Positions 16,076 to 24,920 of a stretch of 64,000 nt of DNA are shown in pieces. The position numbers and the translations under genes were made by a program. Below the pieces are notes generated by a model. It did no database searches. It saw nothing but the letters and a program-made list of their open reading frames with translations, and was not told the origin of the DNA. The number at the start of each line of letters is the position of its first letter. Position 1 is the first letter of the stretch. Where the stretch lies: the NCBI RefSeq assembly GCF_024509525.1, contig NZ_JAMWEM010000001.1:124001-188000 (forward strand), in the 5' to 3' direction. The stretch comes from Streptococcus suis (GTDB lineage Bacteria > Bacillota > Bacilli > Lactobacillales > Streptococcaceae).

Positions 16076-16930
16076 TTATACCAACTCCGTGCCAAATTCG
16101 TCCTGCTTGACCTTCCCAGCCTTCATCAGCCCACCGAGAGCCTTTTTGAATTGCCCCTTGGAAATACCAAAGGTGCTCTTGATGTCTTCCGGAGCAGACT
16201 TGTCGTTCAAGGTCATAAAGCCTCCATTGCTCTTCAGATAAGTCAAAATCATCTGGGCATCATTTTCCAACATCTCAAACGAACGTGGTTTCAGAGATAA
16301 ATTCAAGGTCCGATCGACAGCTCGATAGCCAATCACACGTGCCTCCAAGACCTGGCCCAAACGCGGCTCAGCAAACCGTTCACTCGGATGAATAAAACCA
16401 AGCATATTGTTGTCTGGCAGGTAAACAAAAGTCCCATTCATTTTCAAACGATAGACAATTGCTCGCAAGTTTTGGTTCTGCATATTGTCATAAGCTGGTC
16501 CAGCCATTTTCTGAAAATCTTCCTGAAAGGCTGGCAAAGCCCAAATGCGGTCTTTCTTATCCACATCCAACTTGACATAGAGTTGGTCACCTTTTTTAGG
16601 CCAAAGTTCTTTCAACTCAGGCAGAATATCCAAAGACACTACTACATGCTTGTCTGGCAAACCTGTATCCACAAAGATACCCAAGTCTTTACGAACGTCA
16701 GTCACTGTTCCCCAACCAAAGCTAGTCCGACTTGCTCCCACTTCTTTAGTGGTCAAACGCAGTTTCTGCTTCATATCTGTATAAGCGAAACCCTTAACAG
16801 ATTGCCCTAGTTGAAACTCTCCTTCATCTTTTGAAAGAGCAAAGGTCAAACCTTCTTTCTGGATAAAGTAATACTGGTCATTTTGGTCGGTCACTAGGCC
16901 AACCACATAGTGTGCTAATAAATCATTCAT
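16076..16930 (-). CDS. cvfB: CvfB-family RNA-binding S1 domain protein
   Basis: The 284-residue product matches CvfB (conserved virulence factor B) with tandem S1-like domains and a C-terminal winged helix. GFIHPSERF and the closing KSTFGISKGQFKKALGGLMK are diagnostic. In staphylococci it binds RNA and influences virulence gene expression. I use the ATG at 16930 (MNDLLAHYVVGLVTDQN), because relatives start there; a longer in-frame start at 16975 lies in the dispersed repeat just upstream. It is followed at once by panE. Confidence 0.88.
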   Translation of the reverse strand: MNDLLAHYVVGLVTDQNDQYYFIQKEGLTFALSKDEGEFQLGQSVKGFAYTDMKQKLRLTTKEVGASRTSFGWGTVTDVRKDLGIFVDTGLPDKHVVVSLDILPELKELWPKKGDQLYVKLDVDKKDRIWALPAFQEDFQKMAGPAYDNMQNQNLRAIVYRLKMNGTFVYLPDNNMLGFIHPSERFAEPRLGQVLEARVIGYRAVDRTLNLSLKPRSFEMLENDAQMILTYLKSNGGFMTLNDKSAPEDIKSTFGISKGQFKKALGGLMKAGKVKQDEFGTELV

Positions 16931-16954
16931 GATTTTCTTCTTTCTGATTAAAAA

Positions 16955-17129
16955 TGGGAGTGGGAAAGAACTCAACTAGTCAAAAAAGAGTTCGTGTTCC
17001 CACCCCCGCACAGTTGATTAAGTCAGATTCCGAGTGTGAAACACGAACAAATCTGCCAATCAACCACTGCGCTGAGATGTTGACACGAACTCTGAGAAGT
17101 GGCTTTAGACTTTTTGCCCAGCCCCATTA
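16955..17129. repeat. MITE-like dispersed repeat
   Basis: This roughly 175-bp non-coding block starts TGGGAGTGGGAAAGAACT and ends AGACTTTTTGCCCAGCCCC, which are imperfect inverted repeats of each other. It also contains a perfect 11-bp internal inverted repeat, AGAGTTCGTGT (16987-16997) and ACACGAACTCT (17083-17093). About 50 bp of it (around 17057-17107, with the core CACTGCGCTGAGATGTTGAC) recurs in diverged form on the opposite strand at about 49805-49856, so it is a dispersed element. It lies between frr and cvfB. Confidence 0.55.
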
Positions 17130-17199
17130 GATGTTTATTTTATCATCACTTCCGTTAGACATGTTAGCAATGACTTCTAGTTGCATTAAAGGAAATCGA

Positions 17200-17757
17200 T
17201 TAAACTTCCAACAATTCTTTTTCCTTGTCTGCTGTCATCTTATCAATTGTCTTAATGGCATCATCTGTCACTTTTTGAATATCTTTTTCAAGCGTCTTCA
17301 ACTCATCTTCAGTGATTTCTTTAGCTTTTTCTGCTTTTTTAGCCTCATCCATAGCATCACGACGAATGTTCCGGATTGCAACTTTAGAATTTTCACCTAC
17401 TTTTTTCACATCTTTAGCCAAGTTTTTACGAGTTTCCTCTGTCAATGCTGGAATGACCAAGCGAATGACTGTACCATCAGACTGCGGTGTCAAACCAAGG
17501 TCAGATGCGTTCAGGGCACGCTCAATATCCTTCAAGATAGACTTGTCAAATGGTGTAATCAAGAGAACACGCGCTTCTGGCACAGTGATACCTGCCAATT
17601 GATTCAGCGGTGTATCCGCACCGTAGTATTCAACTGAGATACGGTCCAAAAGACTAGCATTGGCGCGACCTGCACGAATGTGGCTAAATTCACGGGCTAA
17701 ACTCTGATGAGAATGAGCCATCCGCTCTTGTGCTTTTGAAATGATTTCCTTTGTCAT
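17200..17757 (-). CDS. frr: Ribosome recycling factor
   Basis: The 185-residue protein has the exact family length. It opens [16 protein letters not shown] and contains the universally conserved [15 protein letters not shown], the [20 protein letters not shown] block and the C-terminal [13 protein letters not shown] helix. RRF, with EF-G, splits the post-termination ribosome. The ATG at 17757 has GAAGGAAG upstream. An in-frame upstream start at 17850 lies inside pyrH and is rejected. It forms the usual pyrH-frr pair. Confidence 0.97.
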   Translation of the reverse strand: MTKEIISKAQERMAHSHQSLAREFSHIRAGRANASLLDRISVEYYGADTPLNQLAGITVPEARVLLITPFDKSILKDIERALNASDLGLTPQSDGTVIRLVIPALTEETRKNLAKDVKKVGENSKVAIRNIRRDAMDEAKKAEKAKEITEDELKTLEKDIQKVTDDAIKTIDKMTADKEKELLEV

Positions 17758-17773
17758 AATACTTCCTTCTTTT

Positions 17774-18502
17774 TTATTTTTCTTCTTTATTTGAAACGGT
17801 GGTACCGATTTGCTCACCAAATACAACACGCTTAATATTGCCTGGCTCATTCATGTTGAAAACTACCAAGTCAATATCGTTGTCCATTGAAAGCGTTGAT
17901 GCAGTTGCGTCCATGATTTTCAAACCTCGGCTGATAACTTCACGGTGGGTCAATTCATTAAATTTCACCGCATTAGCATCCTTCTTCGGATCGGCATTGT
18001 AGACACCGTCTACACCATTTTTAGCCATCAAAATCGCATCTGCTTCAATTTCTGCCGCACGAAGGGCTGCTGTTGTATCTGTTGAGAAGTATGGTGAACC
18101 AATGCCAGCACCAAAGATGACAATGCGACCTTTTTCAAGGTGACGAAGGGCGCGACCTCGGATATAAGGTTCCGCAACAGATTGCATGGCAATCGCTGTC
18201 TGAACACGTGTATCCACACCAAGTTGTTTGAGAGAATCAGCCATTACAAGAGCATTCATCACTGTACCAAGCATACCTGTATAGTCTGCCTGAACACGAT
18301 CCATCCCAGCTTCTGCGGCAGGCTCTCCACGCCAGAGGTTCCCACCACCAATCACCAGAGCAATCTGGACACCTGACTCTGCAACTTCTTGGATTTCCCT
18401 AGCCATTTCCTGCACGGTCTTGATATCTATTCCAATCCCACGCTCGCCAGCCAAGGCCTCTCCCGATAGTTTGATTAGAATACGTTCATATTTTGGTTTC
18501 AC
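17774..18502 (-). CDS. pyrH: UMP kinase
   Basis: The 242-residue amino acid kinase-family enzyme phosphorylates UMP to UDP. Visible motifs are [16 protein letters not shown] at the N-terminus, [10 protein letters not shown], and [23 protein letters not shown] (UMP/ATP site). The length fits hexameric bacterial PyrH. It sits 16 bp upstream of frr, the standard bacterial arrangement. Confidence 0.97.
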   Translation of the reverse strand: MKPKYERILIKLSGEALAGERGIGIDIKTVQEMAREIQEVAESGVQIALVIGGGNLWRGEPAAEAGMDRVQADYTGMLGTVMNALVMADSLKQLGVDTRVQTAIAMQSVAEPYIRGRALRHLEKGRIVIFGAGIGSPYFSTDTTAALRAAEIEADAILMAKNGVDGVYNADPKKDANAVKFNELTHREVISRGLKIMDATASTLSMDNDIDLVVFNMNEPGNIKRVVFGEQIGTTVSNKEEK

Positions 18503-18572
18503 TGTCTCACCCCTCTATATTATCCCTTTCATTCTATCATAAATTTTCTATTTTTTATAGCAGAATCTGTCG

Positions 18573-18601
18573 AAAAAAAGAAAATCTCATACGAGATTTT
18601 C
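18573..18601 (-). terminator. murJ terminator
   Basis: GAAAATCTC (18580-18588) and GAGATTTTC (18593-18601) form a 9-bp stem with a 4-nt loop, followed on the minus strand by a run of seven T. The first stem base belongs to the murJ stop codon. Confidence 0.8.
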
Positions 18602-20241
18602 TAGTTCATCTTGAACAGATTACGTAACGATTGCGCCCTACCACCAATTAGCTTATCTAATTGACGTGTTTTCAAAGTGAGGGCGACAAAAATAGCTAGA
18701 CCAACGAAACCAGATACCCCTATGTGCACCGCACTAGGTAAGTATCCACTTGTTGGAAGGAATTGATTAAGAAGAAATTCAACAACCAAAACGACCGCGC
18801 CCATTATGCCAGAAATCCAACTAATCGTGATAACATCATGGGTAATTCTATCTTGCTCAATTGGAACAACTTGCTTGATGCGGCGATAAAATAGATAAAT
18901 CGATACTCCCAACCCAAGAGCAGTTGATAGAAGAGGGCCATAGACTTGGAAGAGATAGAGAAAAGGAATTTGCAAAATCAATTTAAGAACAAAACCGATA
19001 ATAAAATAAAGTATAGCCTTCCTATTTTCAAAAATAGCTTGAATGACAATTCCTAAAACAGTGTAGAGACTCAGAGGCAAAATCAACAATAAGTTAACGA
19101 TAAATAGGTTTATTGCTAAGTTTTCAGCTTGCCCATAGAATACTGAGTAAAGCGGTCTCGCTAATACGATTGTCCCCACAATCGCTGGAATGACAAATAT
19201 GAAAAGAATTTGCAAGTTGTCCGTAATCAATTGAACAACTCCTTTTGTATCTTTTTGGACAAAGCGTTCAGTAATCATTGAAATAGCCACACTACCAATT
19301 GATTGTGAAATCCCAATAATCAGCATGGTGATTTTACTTGGGTTTGCCAACATATACGAGTACCACACAATCAAATCTGATCTATCTTTCCCCGTTATCT
19401 TTACCATGGTATTTACAAAAGTCAACTGATCAACCTGTTGGTAAATTTGAATCGCCATCCCTAGTATGATGATTGGAATAGCCTCTTTCAACGTTTCTAA
19501 AACAAGGGACCAAACATCAACTGTCACTGTTGCAGGTTTTTTTCTAAAAATTTTCCGAAGAAAATCTCCCTTATACAAAAAATACAGCAAAACTGCCACA
19601 CTAGCAATCATCCCAACAAATGCAGCAAAAGTCGATTGGGTCACAGCCTCCAAAAAGTTACCCGAACCTAGCTTCATAATAAAATAGGTAGCTAACAAAA
19701 TCCAAATAACACGCACGATCTGCTCTACAATCTGACTCAGAGCATAGGGTTTCATATCATGGTGTCCTTGGAAAAAACCACGTACCACACTCATTGTTGG
19801 AAAAATAAAAATTGGAGGCACCAAACTATACATAATAGGAATCAAATTGTCTCTAGAACCTGAAACATCAGCCAACCATGGAGCGGATACATACATAATA
19901 CCAGCAAAAACAGCTCCCATAACAACCATGAGTTTTAGAAATTCCCTGACCAAATAATAGGAAGTATCCTGTTTTCCTTGCACATTGTAGCGCGCAATCT
20001 GCTTCGCTACTGCTGCAGGCAAACCAACGGTTGATATCAGGAGAAAGTTAGCATAGACCTGATAGCCCATATTGAAGAGCCCATTTGCCTCTGCAGCATG
20101 CTCTCCCATCCACATATACCATGGAATAACGTAAGCTACCCCCAAAAGTCTACTAATAAAATTTCCGGCAGTCAACCAGGCCATACCTCTCACCATCGTT
20201 TCTTGGCGAGAATGGGCTTGTTGCTCTACATCTTTTGTCAT
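18601..20241 (-). CDS. murJ: Lipid II flippase MurJ (YtgP type)
   Basis: The 546-residue integral membrane protein of the MOP exporter superfamily has about 14 hydrophobic segments. It carries N-terminal hallmarks of the streptococcal YtgP/MurJ group: AWLTAGNFISRLLGVAYVIP, with Arg and Gly in the first helix, and VGLPAAVAKQIARYN. Streptococcal YtgP proteins have been shown to substitute for MurJ, which flips the peptidoglycan precursor lipid II across the membrane. The ATG at 20241 follows AGAGGAT. It has its own promoter at 20273-20301 and terminator, so it is monocistronic. Confidence 0.88.
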   Translation of the reverse strand: MTKDVEQQAHSRQETMVRGMAWLTAGNFISRLLGVAYVIPWYMWMGEHAAEANGLFNMGYQVYANFLLISTVGLPAAVAKQIARYNVQGKQDTSYYLVREFLKLMVVMGAVFAGIMYVSAPWLADVSGSRDNLIPIMYSLVPPIFIFPTMSVVRGFFQGHHDMKPYALSQIVEQIVRVIWILLATYFIMKLGSGNFLEAVTQSTFAAFVGMIASVAVLLYFLYKGDFLRKIFRKKPATVTVDVWSLVLETLKEAIPIIILGMAIQIYQQVDQLTFVNTMVKITGKDRSDLIVWYSYMLANPSKITMLIIGISQSIGSVAISMITERFVQKDTKGVVQLITDNLQILFIFVIPAIVGTIVLARPLYSVFYGQAENLAINLFIVNLLLILPLSLYTVLGIVIQAIFENRKAILYFIIGFVLKLILQIPFLYLFQVYGPLLSTALGLGVSIYLFYRRIKQVVPIEQDRITHDVITISWISGIMGAVVLVVEFLLNQFLPTSGYLPSAVHIGVSGFVGLAIFVALTLKTRQLDKLIGGRAQSLRNLFKMN

Positions 20242-20272
20242 CAGTTTATCCTCTTCTTTTCAATCAGTCTAC

Positions 20273-20323
20273 ATTATAAACTTTTTGTCCCAACTTGTAA
20301 AACCTAAACCATTACGTGTAATG
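20273..20323 (-). promoter_or_regulatory. murJ promoter and upstream dyad
   Basis: On the minus strand TTTACA (20296-20301) and TATAAT (20273-20278) are separated by 17 bp. Just upstream of the -35 lies the near-palindrome CATTACGTGTAATG (20310-20323), a possible binding site. Confidence 0.55.
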
Positions 20324-20346
20324 AACCGTTACCTATCCTGTTTTTG

Positions 20347-20430
20347 ATATCGACCCTTAAATATTGAGGTAGAATAAAAAGACTTAGTCCAGTACAATAC
20401 CGAACTAAAGCCTTATCATCATTCTTTCTA
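20347..20430 (+). pseudogene. Remnant of an IS3-family transposase C-terminus
   Basis: One plus-strand frame reads RIKRLSPVQYRTKAL at 20371-20415. This resembles the closing motif of IS3-family OrfB transposases (RIKxKLKGLSPVQYRTK). The frame is closed by stops on both sides and no inverted repeats were found, so this is a small decayed fragment. The surrounding interval 20324-20643 shows no other gene. Confidence 0.4.
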
Positions 20431-20643
20431 CAAATTCTTCGGTGGCGAAAACTTAGATGAAACATGTTGCGTCCCTAGCCACACGCTTCATCTTGTCTAC
20501 CAAAACTCCCCTCTTTTAGAGCAGTAAATCCTACACAGTGTGGTTGCAGATTCAAACCTAGTGGTCAGTTAAATTGTAGCCAAATATCAACAAAACAATG
20601 GAAATATATGCCACTACTCCTGCCTTCTTATCGGATTACACAA

Positions 20644-21426
20644 TCAAATTTCTTTATAAGTAGCTACCAAGCCATTTTTCACGCCCGGTCGCTTTGCAAT
20701 TTTCTCCACCCAAGCCTTGAGGTTGGTATAAGAATTGACATCCAAAAATTCTGCCGATCCAGGATATAATTTTCCGAGTACCAGCTGTCCATACCAAGAC
20801 CAAATAGCGATATCTGCAATAGTATATTCATTCCCAGCAATATATTCCCTTGTCGCTAAAAGTTGATCGAGTAAGTCAAGCTGGCGTTTGGTTTCCATTG
20901 TATAACGGTTGATTGGGTACTCTTGCGCTATCGGAGCGTAATGGAAGAAATGGCCAAACCCACCACCCACAAAGGGAGCGGCGCCAGTTTGCCAGAAGAG
21001 CCAGTTAAGAACTTCAGTCCGCTCTGCCCAAGTTTTTGGTAAAAAGGCGTCAAACTTTTCTGCCAAGTAGAGGAGAATGTTGGCTGATTCAAAGACGCGA
21101 ACTGGCTCCTTCTCCGAATAATCAACCATAGCTGGTATTTTTGAATTTGGATTGATGTCTACAAAATCTGAACCAAACTGATCTCCCTGTCCGATATTGA
21201 TGAGAAAGAGGTCATATTCAGCTTCGGAAATCCCGAGTTCCTTCAACTCTTCTAGCATAATAGCAACTTTAATACCGTTAGGTGTTCCCAAGGAATAGAC
21301 TTGGAAGGGGGTGTCACCTTTTGGTAATTTATGTTCAAAGCGACTTCCTGCTGTTGGACGATTGCCTGAACGATTGTCATTTTCATCTTCCCACTTCCAA
21401 ACGAGTGGTTTTGTATATTCTGTCAT
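20644..21426 (-). CDS. yghU: Glutathione S-transferase family protein, YghU-like
   Basis: The 260-residue protein has the YghU/YfcG (Nu-class) layout: an N-terminal extension (WKWEDENDNRSGNRPTAG), a thioredoxin-like domain with TPNGIKVAIMLEEL where Thr-Pro-Asn forms the active-site loop, and a helical C-terminal domain with NEYTIADIAIWSW. Nu-class members act as disulfide-bond reductases with glutathione. Streptococci usually import glutathione or lack it, so the physiological thiol is uncertain. The ATG at 21426 follows AGGAG. A 95-codon unknown gene lies just upstream. Confidence 0.85.
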   Translation of the reverse strand: MTEYTKPLVWKWEDENDNRSGNRPTAGSRFEHKLPKGDTPFQVYSLGTPNGIKVAIMLEELKELGISEAEYDLFLINIGQGDQFGSDFVDINPNSKIPAMVDYSEKEPVRVFESANILLYLAEKFDAFLPKTWAERTEVLNWLFWQTGAAPFVGGGFGHFFHYAPIAQEYPINRYTMETKRQLDLLDQLLATREYIAGNEYTIADIAIWSWYGQLVLGKLYPGSAEFLDVNSYTNLKAWVEKIAKRPGVKNGLVATYKEI

Positions 21427-21434
21427 ATTTTCTC

Positions 21435-21722
21435 CTATTTTACCTTTCCTGGGATAAAGCTAGCCATTCTGTAATGACTTTTGAGTTGTTGGATGTAAAG
21501 CGAAAGTTGAACCAGCTCTTTTGGAGCATGACAGGTTAGAGCTACCAACTCTGCACTGACATATCGACCTAGCTGTTCTGCTAGCAAGTAGAGATTTTCT
21601 ACTCGATCTAGCTCCTTGGCTGTTTCAAAAATCTTTTCACGTAAAACAGAGGTGATAGCATCTTTAGGTAACTGATAGACCGCAGAAAGATAGCTATAAA
21701 ATTCTTCACATTTTGTTTTCAT
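21435..21722 (-). CDS. Hypothetical protein, 95 residues
   Basis: I recognise no family. The product (MKTKCEEFYSYLSAVYQLPK...) is predicted to be mostly helical and cytoplasmic, with no membrane segment and two cysteines. GAGGACC precedes the ATG at 21722; an in-frame TTG at 21734 lacks a ribosome-binding site. The gene ends 8 bp before the YghU-like gene and is probably co-transcribed with it. Confidence 0.6.
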   Translation of the reverse strand: MKTKCEEFYSYLSAVYQLPKDAITSVLREKIFETAKELDRVENLYLLAEQLGRYVSAELVALTCHAPKELVQLSLYIQQLKSHYRMASFIPGKVK

Positions 21723-21775
21723 GATGGTCCTCAACTTTTTACATACATTATAAAGCCACGACTTTTTCCTGTCAA

Positions 21776-21803
21776 CTAAAAAAGATTGCCCTTAGACAAT
21801 CTT
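21776..21803 (-). terminator. rplK-rplA operon terminator
   Basis: AAGATTG (21782-21788) pairs with CAATCTT (21797-21803), and on the minus strand TTTTT follows. It lies 9 bp beyond the rplA stop. Confidence 0.7.
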
Positions 21804-21811
21804 CTTATGAA

Positions 21812-22501
21812 TTAAAGTGAGTTTGTATCAACTTTGATACCTACACCTTGTGTTGTAGTGATAGTCAAGCTAGTAATGTAAGTACCTTTAGCTGTAGCTG
21901 GTTTTGATTTAACGATAACGTCGTTAAACGCTTTAAAGTTCTCAACGAGTTTCTCAGCGTCAAATGATACTTTACCGATAAGAGCTTGTACAATACCTGC
22001 TTTGTCAGCACGGTAAGTGATTTTACCACCTTTAGACTCTTCAACTGCTTTAGCAATATCCATAGTTACTGTACCAGTTTTAGGGTTTGGCATCAAGTTA
22101 CGTGGACCAAGTACGCGACCAAGACGTCCAACAACAGCCATCATATCTGGAGTTGCGATAACAACGTCGAAGTCCAACCAACCACCGTTGATTTTAGCAA
22201 CGAGGTCATCTTCACCTACAAAGTCTGCACCAGCAGCTTTTGCTTCTTCTGCTTTAGCACCACGTGCAAAGACAAGAACACGAGCAGTTTTACCAGTACC
22301 GTTTGGCAATACCATTGCACCACGGATTTGTTGATCTGCTTTACGAACGTCGATGTTCAAGTTGTAAGCAACTTCAACAGATGCATCAAATTTAGCGAAG
22401 TTAGTTTCTTTTGCAAGTGCTACAGCTTCTTCTACACTGTAAAGTTTTGTGCTGTCGATTTTTTCAAGAGCAGCACGCAAGTTTTTGCTTTTTTTAGCCA
22501 T
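21812..22501 (-). CDS. rplA: 50S ribosomal protein L1
   Basis: The 229-residue protein has the L1 signatures: [41 protein letters not shown] and [18 protein letters not shown]. It binds 23S rRNA at the L1 stalk and in many bacteria represses its own operon by binding the leader mRNA. It lies 40 bp downstream of rplK. Confidence 0.98.
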   Translation of the reverse strand: MAKKSKNLRAALEKIDSTKLYSVEEAVALAKETNFAKFDASVEVAYNLNIDVRKADQQIRGAMVLPNGTGKTARVLVFARGAKAEEAKAAGADFVGEDDLVAKINGGWLDFDVVIATPDMMAVVGRLGRVLGPRNLMPNPKTGTVTMDIAKAVEESKGGKITYRADKAGIVQALIGKVSFDAEKLVENFKAFNDVIVKSKPATAKGTYITSLTITTTQGVGIKVDTNSL

Positions 22502-22541
22502 TTTATATGTCTCCTTGTAATCAGATAATCTTGGGTGCTAC

Positions 22542-22967
22542 TTAGTCAGTAACAGTGAATCCCATAGAACGAGCAGTACCTTCGATCATACGCATTGCTG
22601 CTTCGATATTTGCTGCGTTCAAGTCAGGCATTTTTGTTTCAGCAATTTGTTGTACTTGCGCACGAGTTACTGAAGCAACCTTATCTTTGTTAGGTGTACC
22701 TGAACCTTTTTCAACACCTGCAGCTTTTTTCAAAAGAACAGCAGCTGGTGGTGTTTTGGTAATGAAATCGAAAGATTTATCTTCATACACAGTGATGACA
22801 ACTGGGATAATCATACCAGCTTGATCAGCTGTACGAGCATTGAACTCTTTAGTGAATCCCATGATATTGATACCTGCTTGACCAAGTGCTGGTCCAACCG
22901 GTGGAGCTGGAGTAGCTTTACCTGCAGGAATTTGAAGTTTTACGAGTTTTTCGACTTTTTTAGCCAT
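22542..22967 (-). CDS. rplK: 50S ribosomal protein L11
   Basis: The 141-residue protein begins [20 protein letters not shown] and has [15 protein letters not shown], the proline-rich N-terminal hinge, and GTARSMGF near the end, as in all L11 proteins. It forms the GTPase-associated centre with 23S rRNA and is needed for RelA activation. It is first in the rplK-rplA operon. Confidence 0.98.
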   Translation of the reverse strand: MAKKVEKLVKLQIPAGKATPAPPVGPALGQAGINIMGFTKEFNARTADQAGMIIPVVITVYEDKSFDFITKTPPAAVLLKKAAGVEKGSGTPNKDKVASVTRAQVQQIAETKMPDLNAANIEAAMRMIEGTARSMGFTVTD

Positions 22968-23078
22968 GATATAAAATCCTCCTATTGTGGTTTTGGCGGT
23001 AATTACAGATTTTTACCTCCCACAAATATGCGATTTTCGCATACCAATCTATTATACACTATTTTTGGAAAAATGCAA
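22968..23078 (-). promoter_or_regulatory. rplK promoter and structured leader (probable L1-binding site)
   Basis: On the minus strand TTGCAT (23073-23078) and TATAAT (23051-23056) are 16 bp apart. The roughly 80-nt leader folds into a small hairpin ATGCGA/TCGCAT (23028-23042) and a second helix of GTGG/CCAC and GGTAA/TTACC (22987-23024), with an asymmetric internal loop. L1 autoregulates this operon in other bacteria by binding such a helix-loop-helix. That role here is inferred. Confidence 0.6.
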
Positions 23079-23322
23079 GAGATTACTTGCTATATTTTTC
23101 TATACTCCATTCTGTAAATTCCCAAAGTCAGTTTTGATTCATCTCCAGAATCAAATTTCAGAGTGTGATTATATTTCTATTATCTCCATGCTTTATACTC
23201 CTGCTCTTTTTCTAGAAATACGAATACAAAGAGTTCCTCCGCCGATTTTGTTATTTAATACAAATTTTGTATCATTTTATCTTCTTTCCCTATCCTCAGT
23301 AGCTTTTTCTAAGGCTATGTGC

Positions 23323-23334
23323 TAGAATAGAACT
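23323..23334 (+). promoter_or_regulatory. Extended -10 promoter placed for a leaderless transcript (DUF3397 gene)
   Basis: TGCTAGAAT ends at 23328, exactly 6 nt before the ATG at 23335. No Shine-Dalgarno sequence is present. This is the same arrangement as the HAD gene at 2648. Confidence 0.45.
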
Positions 23335-23691
23335 ATGATAGTTTTAAAAATCGCTTCCTTACTATTTATTATCTTAAATTTAGTGATTGCATCTGCTGCA
23401 GTCCAACTATTTAGACTGCGAAAAAGGGGCTGGAACTTTGCTGATATTGCCTTTCCACTCTTTGCTTTTGAATTTTACCTCGTATCAGATAAAGCATATT
23501 ACAATAGCCTGCTACCTCACCTACTATTAGCCTTATCCCTTCTAGCCCTCGGGATTACCTTTTATTTTATTTTTAATCGAAAAGAGTTTCCGTACGGTAA
23601 AGTTTTCAAATTCTTCTGGAGAGCTAGTTTTATCCTGACTTTCTTCTTTTATCTAGCCCTTGTCATTGCGATTTTCACTATCCAAAGTTAA
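23335..23691 (+). CDS. DUF3397 family membrane protein
   Basis: This 118-residue protein has four predicted membrane helices (about residues 4-22, 33-50, 58-78 and 92-114) and matches the DUF3397 family, small membrane proteins of unknown function often found next to rplK in streptococci. It is divergent from rplK. The mRNA may be leaderless, since an extended -10 lies 6 nt upstream of the ATG and no ribosome-binding site is present. Confidence 0.75.
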   Translation: MIVLKIASLLFIILNLVIASAAVQLFRLRKRGWNFADIAFPLFAFEFYLVSDKAYYNSLLPHLLLALSLLALGITFYFIFNRKEFPYGKVFKFFWRASFILTFFFYLALVIAIFTIQS

Positions 23692-23733
23692 ACAAAGGTC
23701 TGAAAGAACATCCCCCATATAATAAAACACAAG

Positions 23734-23780
23734 AAAAACACTCCTGTTGAAATCTAATAAACTAGAAACAGGGGTGTTTT
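23734..23780 (+). terminator. Hairpin terminator after the DUF3397 gene
   Basis: AAACACTCCTGTT pairs with AACAGGGGTGTTT (one G-U), extended by an inner TCTA/TAGA pairing, with a T-rich 3' side. It lies 45-90 bp past the DUF3397 stop. A second hairpin at 23887-23911 (CGACCAGTCT with AGACCGGTCG, one mismatch) lies beyond the oppF stop and may end the opp operon. The remaining sequence to 23987 shows no gene. Confidence 0.5.
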
Positions 23781-23987
23781 GTTATGGTCAAAAACGAAAC
23801 TTTCTATACTCCGTAACTGGCGATATGCAGCCCAAAAATCTGCGCAGTATTATTTTAGAGCGAAATAGAATTCCACAGAGATAGAACGACCAGTCTTTCA
23901 GAGACCGGTCGCATCAATAGTATCATTCTACCATCGCATTATGAGGGATCGATACCATTTTCAGTTTTTTTATTTTATATTCCTACA

Positions 23988-24920
23988 TTAGTTTCGTTCC
24001 GCTCGGTAAGCAGCTGCTTCTTCTTCTGTAGCTAGAACAAAGTGACCAGGTGTAATTTCATGCATTTGTCGTGGTTGACCATCTAACTCCGCACTTGGAT
24101 CGTATTCAATATGGACACGATTTTTTTCAAACTCTGGATCTGGTTCAGGTATCGCTGACAACAAACTCTTTGTATACGGATGAATCGGATCATTATATAC
24201 TGCATCAGAAGTTCCGATTTCCAACATCTTGCCCCAGTGCATGACACCGATTCGGTCAGAGATATACTTGACCATTGATAAATCATGGGCTACAAAAAGA
24301 TAGGTTAAGCCTTGTTCTTTTTGTAGTTTCTGCATCAAGTTAACAACTTGAGCTTGAATGGATACGTCCAAGGCTGAGATGGGTTCATCTGCAATGATGA
24401 ATTTAGGACGAACAGCCAAGGCACGCGCAATACCAATCCGTTGGCGTTGTCCACCAGAAAATTCATGGGGATAGCGGGTTAAGTGATCCTTATTCAGCCC
24501 TACTAAGTCCAACAACTCTTGTACACGTTCATCACGTTCTTTTTTAGAAGATGTCAAACCATGTATATCCAACCCTTCTGCCACAATATCACGGATTTTC
24601 ATACGTCCATTCAAACTAGCCTGTGGGTCTTGGAAAATCATTTGCGCATCTTTACGGAACTCTTTCAAGTCTCGTTCAGACAGTTTCGAAATAGACTGGC
24701 CATTAAAGACAATGTCGCCAGAATTGTAATTGTACAATTTTAGAATGGTCCGACCGACAGTCGTCTTCCCTGAACCTGACTCACCAACTAAACCAAAGAC
24801 TTCTCCTTCATAAATATCGAAAGAAACATTGTCAATTGCTTTCACTTCGTTTTTCTTGCCTGCATTAAAGGTCAATGAAACATTTTTTACTTCAACGAGT
24901 TTTTTTCTCTCTTTGCTCAT
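23988..24920 (-). CDS. oppF: Oligopeptide ABC transporter ATP-binding protein OppF
   Basis: The 310-residue ATPase has Walker A GESGSGKTT, Q-loop QMIFQDPQASL, signature FSGGQRQRIGIARAL, Walker B FIIADEPISALD and switch VAHD. The C-terminal oligopeptide-transporter extension (KSLLSAIPEPDPEFEKNR) is typical of Opp/Dpp ATPases. Its ATG overlaps the oppD stop (ATGA), after AAGGAG. It is the last gene of oppABCDF and supplies one of two ATPase subunits for peptide import. Confidence 0.95.
   Translation of the reverse strand: MSKERKKLVEVKNVSLTFNAGKKNEVKAIDNVSFDIYEGEVFGLVGESGSGKTTVGRTILKLYNYNSGDIVFNGQSISKLSERDLKEFRKDAQMIFQDPQASLNGRMKIRDIVAEGLDIHGLTSSKKERDERVQELLDLVGLNKDHLTRYPHEFSGGQRQRIGIARALAVRPKFIIADEPISALDVSIQAQVVNLMQKLQKEQGLTYLFVAHDLSMVKYISDRIGVMHWGKMLEIGTSDAVYNDPIHPYTKSLLSAIPEPDPEFEKNRVHIEYDPSAELDGQPRQMHEITPGHFVLATEEEAAAYRAERN

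Noticed and set aside
17015..17130. Origin of replication or dnaA-box cluster in the frr-cvfB gap
   Set aside because: No DnaA boxes were seen; the structure is explained by a dispersed repeat.
18028..18222. Alternative-frame ORFs inside pyrH, rplA, glmU, ftsK and many other genes on both strands
   Set aside because: They lie wholly within well-recognised genes, have no ribosome-binding sites and show no family similarity, so they are shadow frames.
22986..23325. Plus-strand ORF of 112 codons in the rplK upstream region
   Set aside because: It runs antisense through the rplK promoter and leader, has no ribosome-binding site and an atypical composition.
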